A DNA stretch of 64,000 nt from Helicoverpa zea. Its lineage: Eukaryota > Arthropoda > Insecta > Lepidoptera > Noctuidae. The stretch is taken from contig NC_061463.1 in assembly GCF_022581195.2 (NCBI RefSeq), forward strand, positions 1,984,001-2,048,000, given 5' to 3'. Below, in pieces: positions 54,281-64,000 of the stretch. The position numbers and the translations under genes were made by a program. The stretch's first letter is position 1; each line of letters opens with the position of its first letter. Under the pieces are notes generated by a model. The model worked only from the letters and a program-made list of their open reading frames with translations. It did not search any database and was not told where the DNA came from.

Positions 54281-54400
54281 CTGATACCGGACAAATACCT
54301 GATCGTTGTTACGTGTGTACTGCCATTCATCTTCATACTGATTTATGAGCCCAAAATAACTATCGGCCGACTAAAAGTTTGCAGTGTGTGGATACTCTAA
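54281..54400 (+). repeat. Dispersed repeat with CTAAAAGTTTGCA, second copy
   Basis: GTACTGCCATTCATCTTCAT, GAGCCCAAAATAACTATCGG and CCGACTAAAAGTTTGCAGTG match the copy at 32385-32575 in order and orientation. Confidence 0.55.
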
Positions 54401-55289
54401 CAGTTAAAGCAAATATTTGACTAGTTTAAAAGTTAATTCATGAATTACTGGGAAAACAGAACTGTGTTCAAATAGGCGAAGTTCTAGGGTTTTGTTGAAT
54501 TTGAATTATTAATTGATTTTGTAATACAATACATAGTTTTCTTAGTATTTTCTCGACTAAATTAAACAATCGCTTGATCATGCTAATTCGAGGAGATGGG
54601 TAGGTTTGTGACCTCGAAGAAAACATTTTTAATATATTAAATATTTAAAAAAGGATCACTTGCTGTTTATATAAATACATTAATTATAATAACAAGTATT
54701 TGCATACAAAATGCTAACCACCCAAACTTTTTTGCAACTAAGTGTATTCCTTCTGCGTACTAAACTCTTTGCTGACGTAATTGCTTACGCACAATACTCT
54801 AAACTCCTTATACAATAATCCATTATTATATTTATAAGTAGAAAATCAAATAAAACACAAGATTATCGGTTGACTTGACAGATATCTTGCCAGTAGTAGA
54901 AACTCTTCCTTCTTTTGCAAGGCCAATCGACAGATATGGTATCATATCAGCTTATTTGCCAAGGTCCTAATAATCCTATGTGGAATCGAAGGTTTTGCTT
55001 GTATCAATATTTTATACATGATGATATAATTTGGTATTAAAAATGCGCTGGCCAAATATGTTTGGCCCGTAGTGTAGAATACATAGCAGTATTTTGTAGC
55101 TGAAGTTTTAAAATTTATATAGGTATTATTAAGTTACTTTGCTATAATTTTTCTTTTTAAACGATTATCGTACAATTTGTTTACCTTTCAATGCAAGTGA
55201 AGTATGTATGCATAATTTGATTAAATTAACTAGTTGTCATAAAATAAATCACATCGGAAAATAACAATAGTTATTTGTTATACAAGAGT

Positions 55290-55840
55290 GCAAAGTTGCT
55301 TTTTAACCGCGGGCTCAATTTTGATGACCGAGCAAGCGAAGGATTCTAAAATTGAAACACGAGCGTAGCAAGTGTTTCAATAATTAGAATCCTGAGCGAT
55401 AGCGAGGGAATCAAAAGAGCACAAGGTGAAAAATCTTTGCACTCGAGTGCAACACGTAACTTTTCATCCCACCTCATCGAGGAAATTACTAAATGCAAAA
55501 AAACAAAATGGCGCGCACATATGAGTATCAAATTAAAAAGAAGTACCTATTAAAGTTCATTTATTTAAAAACTCGGTTTAAAAATGAAATGAGGTTAGAA
55601 ATCTATGTAAAAACAATAATAAAAATTATTTAATTAATTTAATAATTATTTTAAGCAGTATTTTATTTGTTTATATGTATTTGTTTGAAAAGTCTTATCA
55701 AGATTGTCACAAATGGAGTATTGTACACGATGTTCTAAATTCAAATCACTTTGCCGCTCTAGAGGATAAAAACGACTTTTGCGCTCAGATATCAAAGGGT
55801 AAAACTACTCTTTCCGAGATGGTGGGATGAAAAAAATATT
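55290..55840. repeat. Repeat with inverted TTTTCATCCCACC ends
   Basis: The stretch holds GAAACACGAGCGTAGCAAGT, GTTTCAATAATTAGAATCCT and TGAGCGATAGCGAGGGAATC, a motif set I recognise from lepidopteran repeats. TTTTCATCCCACCTC (55457-55471) is matched in inverse by GAGATGGTGGGATGAAAA (55817-55834). The 61-codon minus frame (55346-55531) is part of it. The family is unknown to me. Confidence 0.5.
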
Positions 55841-56024
55841 GGTTTCTATTGTTTTAAAAACGATTTGAATTGTTTGAAAAAAAAACATCCTGTAACAGTT
55901 ATTACCTAGGTCAGTTATAATTTAACATTTTAATCAATTGTAAATTAATGAAGAAATAAAATGATAAAAACACAGTACCTACAGTTAATACTTTTATTTG
56001 ATTTCAAATATTATATAACATTCA
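55841..56024. other. AT-rich spacer
   Basis: No feature seen. Confidence 0.4.
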
Positions 56025-56198
56025 CCCGCATCCCGTGGAAACCTCCGCACGAACCCGGATAAAAAGTAGCCTATAGCCTTCCTCGATAAATGGGCTATCT
56101 AACACTGAAAGAATTGTTCAAATCGGACCAGTAGTTCCTGAGATTAGCGCGTTCAAACAAACAAACAAACTCTTCAGCTTTATAATATTAGTATAGAT
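56025..56198 (-). repeat. Dispersed repeat, well preserved copy (reverse)
   Basis: ACCCGCATCCCGTGGAAACC, ACCCGGATAAAAAGTAGCCT, TCGATAAATGGGCTATCTAA, TCGGACCAGTAGTTCCTGAG and CTTTATAATATTAGTATAGA show the whole plan of the repeat seen forward at 6862-7015. Confidence 0.7.
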
Positions 56199-56455
56199 TT
56201 ACTGCGCAGTAGCCGATCATTATATATATCAGCTGGTAATATAATAAAATAATATAATAGCACATAAAATTATAAATATGTCACATTATGTTGTTACCAC
56301 TATATAAAAATATGAGTTTTTGTATGAGGAAAGGGCTCGATCTTTTTATGATCTCACACAAACAAACAATATATTTTTGCAATCGGCCCAGATCTTTAAA
56401 AAGAAACTGAGACAAAAAAAAAACAATTTTACCTGACTATAAACTTTCCAGTACT

Positions 56456-56543
56456 TAAATCGGCGATTTTCCGATGAGCAGAAAATATAAGGCTGGTTAT
56501 GGTTTGGTTATCGTTATAGTTGAATGGTGTAATTTACCCCTAA
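56456..56543. repeat. Half copy of the ACGATAACC MITE
   Basis: GGCTGGTTATGGTTTGGTTA followed by TCGTTATAGTTGAATGGTGT and AATTTACCCCTAA matches the right arm of the MITE at 4651-4787. The left arm is degraded. Confidence 0.55.
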
Positions 56544-56596
56544 ACAATAGACATGTAAAGATAATTATACTCCTGCCACTATCCCAATTTTTATTA

Positions 56597-56652
56597 GTGA
56601 TCGGTACAGCATATCTTCTTCCATACTTCTGCGCCTGACTTTATCAAGTAGG
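56597..56652 (-). repeat. Short LINE 3'-associated repeat scrap
   Basis: GATCGGTACAGCATATCTTC, TTCCATACTTCTGCGCCTGA parallels the reverse-oriented LINE 3' ends at 14222 and 58981. It is very diverged. Confidence 0.35.
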
Positions 56653-58969
56653 TAGGAGGTTTTAACGTAAAAATTCATTCATTTTCACGGCAGTTTAGAT
56701 CTATATATTTATTATTGTTAACCTCTTCCGCAGTTGTATTTAGATGCCTTAACCTTGAACGATCTAAATGTAAACCAAAACAAAAATAAAATCGCTTTTC
56801 GCACCTCCTTGCTCCATCATCAGGTTTCCTATAAGATAATCCGGGATCACGTAGGTATATAATAATATATAAAAAGTTTTATAGGTATCTATAGATAGAT
56901 ACACGTGTAAAAAAAATTGAATTCTTAACTTTCCACCTCTGTTTTGATAGGTGGTACATTTTTTTCGTGTCGTGATCGACAAAGTCTCTACCTATATAAC
57001 AGTGACAAAGTAATTTGACAAATAAAATCTAAGCTTGAATGTATTGCCAAAATTTTCTTACGTATATCTGAATAAGTGAGAACCGTCCATGACAATTCCA
57101 ACTGTCATTTATAGGCATACGTAAATTTTTTGGAGTTACATATTGGTATGAAAGTAGGCCCAGCTACAGATTAGCTTAAAATCGGTGTATACAAATCAAA
57201 GTATCTAACCACGAAAGACATCCGAATCCCGTGTGTGACAACCCTAAGTCCCACGTAACACGCACAATAAATAAAATACACTGAAACTCATAGAGATATC
57301 AATATCCTGACGGATTAGCGAATATTTGTGTTATCAGCTGCACGGCGCCGCATATCTTTTGAATTAAATTCTGCTGTAAAACCACACATTCCGGGTGTTC
57401 ATCCATGTAATGAGTATTTAATTTTTTTGAAAACCCCCCGTGGATTATTTAATCGCTTGTCAGTAAGTAAATTAATCATAATTTTGACTTTTATAAAGGA
57501 AATGTTTGTGTCAAACTAAGTAAGGTAATGAATCTACACATAGCTAGAGCGAAAAGTAATTGACTTATATAATTGACCATATAATTCAACATATATGAAG
57601 AATATGGTATGATAAAATTTTGCTAAAGTGATTAACCCTAAATTTTCTTCCAGACTTGCGTCTTTTGATATCGCTTGTTTTTAAAAGAATAAACTGAATT
57701 TCAATAAATCTGGGGAAAATTCTGTCAACGATACTCAATACTCATTACCAAACTGACACGAGCCTTCATCTTAAACCACTGGACTAGCGTTATCGTAAAA
57801 CCTCCAATCTATATTTTGAAAACATAATTTATATTTTCAAAAGCATACAAATCCTTAATCTTTGCCATACTAAACAAAAAGAAACGTCAACTACGTTAAT
57901 AACGATTATGATGTATTAATACGACAAAAATGTTCATTGAGATTAAGGCGTTTATCGCTATCTGCGCCGGCGCCGCGAAGCCGACGCGTTATCGTGATTT
58001 CCTAGATACAGCACACACGTGCTCACGATCGCTTATCTAGTACTTACAGGTGTGTGTATGTGTGTGTGTGTGAATGCAGAACGTAATGGATTATCACGGT
58101 TTTTTCTTGAACTCACTTTTCAGTAGTGCTTTAAAACCACAGTTTTAAAGGGTTTGGCGAAAATTTTTGGGTATTAAATCTGCCATGTTTGAGGAACCAA
58201 TGTTCAAGCCAGAAGTACATAAAGCTTATATTCCATATTAACAACAACGGAGCAATATCCAATAAATTATTACATAGCTCTAGTTAAAACATTGGATGTA
58301 TTTTTCCTGTTTTTTCGCCGTCTAAAAGAAAGTGCATACTTAAAGAAGGTGAAAAGTGATTCTATGAATTGAATAATTGTTTTTGCATAACTAAACAAAT
58401 AGTAATAATGATTCATAGCTGTGAAGTAATTACATATTTCGCTGGAATGTTTTATGTAATGTCGTAGTGGACAAGTGTTTAAAGCACCAGCCTCTCAAAT
58501 AAGAGTGTGTGTGTGTGTGTTCGATTGCAAGTGAGACAAGTAAAAGTATTAAGGAAAACATTAAGAAGAAAGCCTTATACCTGTGCAGCCAAAATCTAAA
58601 TCGGCAATTCCATTGCCTCTTTTGAATAGTTCTGCTATCTATTACTTAGAACGAAACTACTGTTTAACTATATAAGTGAAGGAAGTTGATAAAAATCATC
58701 TATTTGTTCAAGAATTAAACGCATCACATTTAACGTTTTTATCATGAAGCGCGACATTACTAGGTATGACATGTTACTTTATTTGAACTTCCTAATAAAT
58801 ACGGACTAAGGTTAAGTGCTTTCAATGTCAAGAGCTTTTCTTCTTCCTGACTTATATTTTGAAGTACTCTCCTATTTTTTTTTTCTATTCTTGTCTGTTA
58901 GCCGGGATATAAGATTCACTCTTTCCATTTCTGTCAACCTTTGAATTCACTTTATGAGTTTAAACCTTC
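56653..58969. other. AT-rich spacer, no gene recognised
   Basis: Short GT-repeat tracts lie at 58049-58072 and 58505-58520. The block 57955-58045 is GC-richer and contains GCGCCGGCGCCGCGAAGCCG and one CACGTG E-box (58016-58021). No exon is supported. Confidence 0.4.
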
Positions 58970-59205
58970 TTCTTTCTCCTGCCCTGTTCCCAAATTTTAC
59001 TTGGGGTCGGCGCAATATGTCATTTTCTTCCATTTTCCCCTGTCACTCGTCATACTGACACTCACTCCCTTCCTATTCATATCATCTTTCAGGCAATCCA
59101 TCCATCTTTTCTTAGGTCTTCCTCTTCCTCTCCATCCATCTACATTCATACTTAGCACACACTTTGTTGCATGCGTATCATCCCTCCTCATTACATGTCC
59201 ATTAT
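58970..59205 (-). pseudogene. LINE ORF2 C-terminal remnant
   Basis: The minus-strand frame 59191-58997 encodes GWRGRGRPKKRWMDCLKDDM, then NRKGVSVSMTSDRGKWKKMT and YCADPK. The GRPKKRWMD motif and the C-terminal CADP are typical of insect non-LTR ORF2 ends. Nothing of the RT domain remains upstream, and the frame is bounded by stops. The same peptide in decayed form is at 13359-13463. Confidence 0.6.
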
Positions 59206-59769
59206 GAGTTTAAACCTATCTCTACTTTTTACCCCTTTCAGTATTTCCAGCCATATTTATTCCCAATTCTCTTAAATCGCTTCGGTTCCAATTTATTACG
59301 TAGCTATTATTCATACGCATATCTATTTATGTATAACTTACTTATATGCAGATATGACACTTTGAAGTGCTATTTGGTATCCTAACATACTAAACGACAT
59401 AATAAAACGACTAAACCAATTTGGATGAAATTATTAATGGCGCCACTGCAAGCCTGGGTCTAGACTTCTCTCAAGGCGAGGTTGAACCGTGGGGAACTAG
59501 TTTAGCACAATTTCAATGTCAAGTAGTACTACAAAATGTAAACTAATGTATAATTAGTTAATTATTATGAAGTAATGTTTATTATTGTTATTGCTTTGTA
59601 TTGGCTGGCAGCCAATTTGTTCGCTCAATCTGTTAGAACATGACCCAGTAATAGTTACAGGAATAATTAATTTATCTTTGCTATAATTAACTTTTAAACA
59701 CGGAAATATTTTACTGTGAGAATTTTCCTTATCATCATCTGCCTTTTTATCTTCTCACTGCTGCTGCTC
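59206..59769. other. AT-rich spacer, no gene seen
   Basis: No feature is supported here. Confidence 0.4.
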
Positions 59770-59806
59770 ACTGCTCACTGCTGGGCCTCCTCCCACACAG
59801 AGATGG
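59770..59806 (-). repeat. RTE 3' end scrap
   Basis: CTCACTGCTGGGCCTCCTCC then CACACAG is the reverse complement of the RTE terminal motif (GTGTG...GAGGCC...CAGCAGTG) seen at 22984-23033. Confidence 0.45.
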
Positions 59807-60025
59807 AACAATTTTCCTCATCGTTTTTTATTTAAAAGAAACCGTTTTAGAAGACGTAAATACTGGCATAACCTATTTCATTCATTCAACAGACAACAAA
59901 CAATATTATAAAATGGCGCCAACTCCATAGAGGAAAACAAATATAAAATACCAACATACCTATCAGGATTCCAACAAACATTATCAGTTCACGAATCGAT
60001 AAAACAGCAATTATATCGAGCAATC

Positions 60026-60093
60026 ACTATCGTTCGCAGAATCGAATGAAACGTCTTGTTGATGCAATTCGGTTTTATCGTTCGCGGAATATC
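60026..60093 (+). repeat. Direct repeat of TATCGTTCGCRGAAT
   Basis: TATCGTTCGCAGAATCGA (near 60028) and TATCGTTCGCGGAATATCGA (near 60076) repeat about 48 bp apart. A nearby AATCGATAAAAC (59996) is inverse to GGTTTTATCG (60069). This could be a small binding-site cluster or an old foldback element. Confidence 0.4.
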
Positions 60094-61239
60094 GATGGCA
60101 TCGTTGCATCGCGAATTTTCTGTTCAGTCACAACACTATGGGTTACGTCAGTGCCTTTTTATTTTTATGTAATGATATATACCTATTTTGTACCAATGTT
60201 CTAAAGCTATTTGTCTATCATTGAGATGTCTTGAAGATACAGCAATTTAAATTGCATCACTATTAGCTGAGGAACTTCGACTTGTAACTCAAACTAACGG
60301 TGGCAAAATTATTCAATTATCTTAAAAATATAATCTTAAAAAAAAAAAACAAGGGATGGTTAAAACTACACCGACACTAAATTATGCATATTTTCAGCTC
60401 TAGCCTAATTCAGTGCAAAGGTTTTTATGATGATGATGTCACTAGATTGCAAACTTAAATATTTATATCACTTTGGTTTTATGGCCGTAGTAAAAATACG
60501 TACCTATAAGTATGGTCTCCGCATTTCACTGGGAACCTCTCAGTAGGTATCTGGGAGGTAAAACATTAAAAGTTTTTTTAAGAGTGCTGCTGTATTGGCA
60601 AAGTGGCAGAACAAACTTTCCATTAATACTTTCATTTCTGTCTATGCTGTGTCCCGTGATTTTCGAAAACTTAAGTTTCCATAAATCCCTTCTTGGTGCA
60701 TATTCTCATATTTTAGTTATCATTTCATGCTTCTAGACCAGAGATTTCAGCTGAGAATTAATTAGTAGGTGAACTCTGCTAGATTCTCAAGAGTTTTTCA
60801 AATGAGTCCATTAGTCAATTCAAACAAACAGACTCTTGTCAGAATCTTGCTATAGAACTAGAAATTCCCTCTCTTATCGCCGAATTCCTCATAAAACAAA
60901 GCATAACATTTATATATCTACCTGTACTTCAAACATATACGAGTCTAGTATTAGTTTGACGGTCGTTTGGCAGCCACCATATCCGCATGCGTTGGTTCGC
61001 GCCCTACAACCCGGGGCTAGGGCAATCAACTCCACTGCTATTTTTATTACTGAACTTCTTCTACGAGTTGACGAATTTCAAGACATCTCTTTGGGTGATC
61101 TGGTAGCCTGGTACTTGTGGCTGATTTTTATGGTGAGGTTGGACTGTTGGTTGTTTGATTTTGAAGTGAAAGCTAGAAGGAGTTCTTCTATAGTAATATC
61201 AAAATGCTTTATGACCGTTCTTGGTCTGTTTGGTCGAAC

Positions 61240-61330
61240 TCGCTAATCTCAGGAACTACTGGTCTGATTTGATAACCCATTCATCGAGATATCTACAAGA
61301 AGGACTTCCCTCAGAACGCGGACAAAATCG
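61240..61330 (+). repeat. Partial dispersed repeat
   Basis: CGCTAATCTCAGGAACTACT then GGTCTGATTTGATAACCCAT and TCATCGAGATAT matches the inner part of the repeat at 56025-56198, read in the opposite direction. Confidence 0.5.
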
Positions 61331-61835
61331 CGGACGACACTTACATAACATGAGGAATATTTTACTAAAAATAAGACAAAGATCGCCGCGAAAGCGCACG
61401 TTTTATAGGCGTTGTCGTAAATACACATTTTCCTGGAACGATTTTGGCCAACAGCGTCTCGGTTCAGGTTGCCGCCTCCATACCTATGTGATATTTTTAA
61501 TTCATGAATCAAAACACGGCCGAATGCGTTGACTGCACATTGAAAGAGAAAAAAATGTCGTTTCCGGACGCTAAACAAATTTTTGCAATGTTAACGTGAT
61601 GGGAATGTTTAAAACAAACTCTTACGCATTGTGGTGTCCATTGCCCTCCAACGTTAAAAGGTTTTGGTTTCTATATTGCACACACGTACTGTTTAGGGTT
61701 ATTACACGAAGTAGCCCTTGTAAATTGTCTTAGGTACTTTTTGGGGAACTTAAAATATGAAAATCTTTACGTAATAGGTACATAATATATGAGTACGAGT
61801 TTGACATTCTTTGAATATTTGAATGAATACAGATA

Positions 61836-62062
61836 TAGTTCGGCCATTCAGAGAATGCGTTCCTGACACGTCGCGATTGAACTGACGACGTAACTTTGCA
61901 ATGGCGTTGCAGTTACGATAAAAATATTTTTGCTGGTTGTTTACCGTTTTAACAATTGAGGAGCATTAAAACAACATTATTATATCAATAATCAATGAAT
62001 GTAGTTACGTCGTCAGTTCAATCGCGACGTGTCAGGAACGCATTCTCTGAATGGCCGAACTA
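61836..62062. mobile_element. 227-bp MITE with 60-bp TIRs, copy 2
   Basis: It has the same length and termini as copy 1 (51600-51826) and is its reverse complement. I found no difference in a base-by-base comparison. TA flanks it at 61834-61835 and 62063-62064. An open frame starting in the right TIR (61995) reads out into flanking DNA for 127 codons; it is not considered a gene. Confidence 0.85.
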
Positions 62063-62475
62063 TAATAATGCTGAGAACAGAGTTATTATGGCCAACGCTA
62101 ATTTAGGAGATGACAATAAAATGATAAAATTCTTTCAGCTCCCATGCATAACAAAACTTAATGAATTGGAACTTGATTATACGAGTTACAGTTATAGAAT
62201 ACAAGACGTTTCTCTGCAGTATCATACTGGTCGATACCAAATGTGTTATCAATCACAGTTTTCTTACCTAGATTTTTTATCAGAACATTTGCTTACTAAC
62301 ATGCTAGGTGTAAATCAACAAAGTTATGAGCTCACGTTAAATTTTAGATTTCTTTCGCAATATTTCACAATACATTAACTACCTAAATTCATGTACAAAC
62401 CAAGCAGGTTAGTTCTACTTTTTTAATTTGCTCATTTTTATAGAGTCACAATCGAGACGGCACTATTATCTACCA
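62063..62475. other. AT-rich spacer, no gene seen
   Basis: It is covered by the read-through frame from the MITE, which has no motif or bias. Confidence 0.4.
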
Positions 62476-62664
62476 CTCGCATTTCACCCGCCTCCCTAGG
62501 GAACCACTTACCGAAAAGGGATAAAAAGTAGCTTATATTTTATTCAGATACACAAGGTATATTACTGCCAAGTTTCATCAAATTCTATCCAGCAGTTTTT
62601 GCGTGAAAGAGGAACTGATACATGCCTCCGCAGGTTCTTTCGCGTTTATTTAAGTAGGTAGGAT
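62476..62664 (+). mobile_element. SINE/LINE-derived dispersed repeat, copy
   Basis: CATTTCACCCGCCTCCCTAG, GGGATAAAAAGTAGCTTATA, CAGCAGTTTTTGCGTGAAAG and TTATTTAAGTAGGTAGGATT match the plan of 22132-22319 with moderate divergence. Confidence 0.6.
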
Positions 62665-62867
62665 TAATTTTATCAGACATTTTAGCACTCCTCAATTCTA
62701 AACTTTAACACGTGTATGGTATTTTCTATCTAATGCTAGTACTTTGAAGATAATACTTTTAGTATCTGCGTATCATCATATGTCGTCGTGATTACTCAAA
62801 TAAGGTTAATTTTGGAATTTTTATTATACGTTATGTAATACTTACGAAATATATGTTAAAATACTAT

Positions 62868-63003
62868 AAATGCGAAAGTAACTTTGTCTGTCTTTCTATC
62901 GTACTTTCATGCCAAAATTGCACAGATGGTCTTGATCCTGAGAAAAGACTCGCGCTATATTTTATCCGGGTGCTGAAAGATGTTTCCTGAGACCACGGGA
63001 ACA
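62868..63003 (-). repeat. SINE/LINE-derived dispersed repeat, reverse copy
   Basis: TATAAATGCGAAAGTAACTT, TGTCTGTCTTTCTATCG, TCCTGAGAAAAGACTCG and ATTTTATCCGGGTGCTGAAA, GACCACGGGA follow the reverse order of the same class of repeat. Confidence 0.5.
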
Positions 63004-63567
63004 CCCAATCAGTACAAAATGTTATTATGTGTTTCTTAAATGTTTCACATTCACCTCTCAATAATCTTTCGGTTCCTTACACAATAAACAATATTTACAA
63101 TTCACGATGACGAAACTTAGTACAAAAACTTTCTTTATCGTCAAATCTTTGAGTACATAGTATGATAAACAAATTATATGTAGAGTAAACATAGGCAGAC
63201 GGTCATTGACTGTTATACATAGATAAACAGTCTGTAGACTTTCACCTGATATACCTCCGTTACTGTGATTAGGCATGGGCTTGAAATTAAAAGGGTACTA
63301 ATTTTATTAGAATACATAGAAAATTGAACTAAAGTTATGTAAGAATGTTACTTGTAAAATGATGACAGATAGTAAGGAAGAAGAAGACATGCTGGGGAGA
63401 CCTCGAAATTGGAAGGTATAAGGGCAGGAGATGATAATGACAAAAATAACTCACGAGTTACCAGAGAAGGAGGTATCCGAAAAGATACGTGTAAAATATT
63501 TTTATTACGATTTTTAATTTTCTTAAGAACTTTAAATCTAAGAATTTGCAAATGGTAAATCCTCTTA

Positions 63568-63980
63568 ATAATAATGGCGTCCACGGCCGATTTCGGCCAC
63601 GGCGGCTGTTCTCATTTAAGGAGATCAGCCAGCTGCGCAGGACATATTATAGTGCACGAGCATTTGCGCAGACACAGGTGCACTCCCTATTCCTTCACTC
63701 TCATAACCCGATGGGACGGCAATCCGACACGACCGGAGACAGATCAGGCGCAGGACCGACATTTACGTGCTCTCCGATGAACGGGCGAATCAATCACCAA
63801 CTTCCAGACTACAGGCTGCTTTGTGAAAGTCTAAGAAAACCCACAAAGCGATTTCGGCCCGACCCGGGAATCGAACCCGAGACCTCGAGCACAGCAGTCG
63901 CGCTTGCGACCACTAGACCAACGAGGCAGTCAAAGTTAAAGTTGTTGCATACCTAAAATAATATATATAATATTATAATA
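63568..63980 (-). mobile_element. tRNA-derived SINE with 12-bp TSD
   Basis: On the minus strand the tRNA-like head reads GCCTCGTTGGTCTAGTGGTC (A box TGGTCTAGTGGT) and later GGTCTCGGGTTCGATTCCCG (B box GGTTCGATTCC, near 63864-63880). A body follows and then an ATTATTAT tail at 63568. TAAATCCTCTTA flanks it at 63556-63567 and 63981-63992. The head would be a pol III promoter, and movement would depend on a LINE RT in trans. The body is shared with fragments at 11513-11605 and 31215-31322. The interval between the tRNA-like start (about 63931) and the right duplication is 49 nt of AT-rich sequence that is not tRNA-like. The 136-codon plus-strand frame across the SINE is not a gene. Confidence 0.8.
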
Positions 63981-64000
63981 TAAATCCTCTTAGTCACCCA

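Larger units (their letters stand above)
52303..55289. other. AT-rich spacer with old repeats
   Basis: No gene was recognised. The block 53190-53450 (CCTTAAGGAGTGGCCGGACT, ACCAATTATCGCCCTGGCTA) is not repeated within the window and is less AT-rich than its surroundings. It could be host regulatory DNA. Repeats at 53583 and 54281 are listed separately. Confidence 0.4.
59807..61835. other. AT-rich spacer with an unexplained frame
   Basis: A 136-codon frame (60836-61246, plus) is the longest frame outside the LINEs apart from frames that overlap known repeats. Its middle (TVVWQPPYPHALVRALQPGA) reads protein-like but has no domain I recognise and runs into a repeat fragment at 61240. It is not called as a gene. 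Confidence 0.35.

Noticed and set aside
61995..62378. 127-codon frame starting MNVVTSSVQ
   Set aside because: It starts within the MITE terminal repeat and continues into anonymous DNA. The same start appears in the RTE copy because the MITE is the same.
63546..63956. 136-codon plus-strand frame and a possible functional tRNA gene
   Set aside because: The region is a SINE with A and B boxes on the minus strand. The tRNA-like part is followed by a SINE body, has no proper tRNA 3' end and is not a host tRNA.

Overview
The window is AT-rich eukaryotic DNA from an insect, almost certainly a moth or butterfly. It contains no bacterial-type operons, no rRNA and no functional tRNA gene. The lepidopteran call rests on the repeats: a tRNA-derived SINE of the type seen in moths, the dispersed repeats with termini such as AGGGTTCCGTAC, ACCGACTTCCCAAAA and GTAGCCTATGTG, RTE 3' ends reading into CCCAGCAGTGGGAC, and CR1-, R1- and RTE-clade LINEs. 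No host protein-coding exon could be recognised. The window looks intergenic or intronic, and almost all long open reading frames belong to retrotransposons.

Layout. 1-23.1 kb: AT-rich spacer with decayed repeats (MITEs, SINE pieces, LINE C-terminal remnants), a perfect RFX-type X-box at 8841 and a repeat ending in a perfect 93-bp hairpin (21871-22085). 23.1-27.9 kb: a CR1-like LINE with both ORFs open (PHD-finger ORF1; endonuclease/reverse transcriptase ORF2) and an (AAAT)n tail. 27.9-33.9 kb: spacer with a second X-box-like site and SINE pieces. 33.9-40.0 kb: a visibly GC-rich R1-clade LINE bounded by a 13-bp target-site duplication. Its first nucleotides fold into an HDV-like self-cleaving ribozyme architecture. 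It has a gag-like ORF1 with three zinc knuckles and an ORF2 broken once by a 10-G run. 40.1-42.1 kb: an imperfect palindrome of about 2 kb built from older 3' ends of the same R1 family and an unidentified repeated unit. 45.1-48.3 kb: a 2.4-kb repeat inserted inside a small MITE. 49.4-52.3 kb: one RTE-clade insertion with a 13-bp target-site duplication and a large 5' inversion, the twin-priming signature. It is interrupted by a 227-bp MITE. 52.3-64 kb: spacer with more repeats, a second MITE copy with no visible difference in opposite orientation (61836-62062), and a tRNA-derived SINE with a 12-bp duplication (63556-63992).

How the parts relate. The CR1 and R1 elements each encode an RNA-binding ORF1 protein and an endonuclease/RT protein for target-primed reverse transcription. 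The SINE and the MITEs are non-autonomous and would depend on proteins encoded elsewhere. The insertion order is partly readable. The RTE copy landed before the 227-bp MITE, because removing the MITE and one TA restores the RTE frame. The 2.4-kb repeat landed after its host MITE. The R1 copy with intact duplications appears younger than the diverged R1 remnants beside it.
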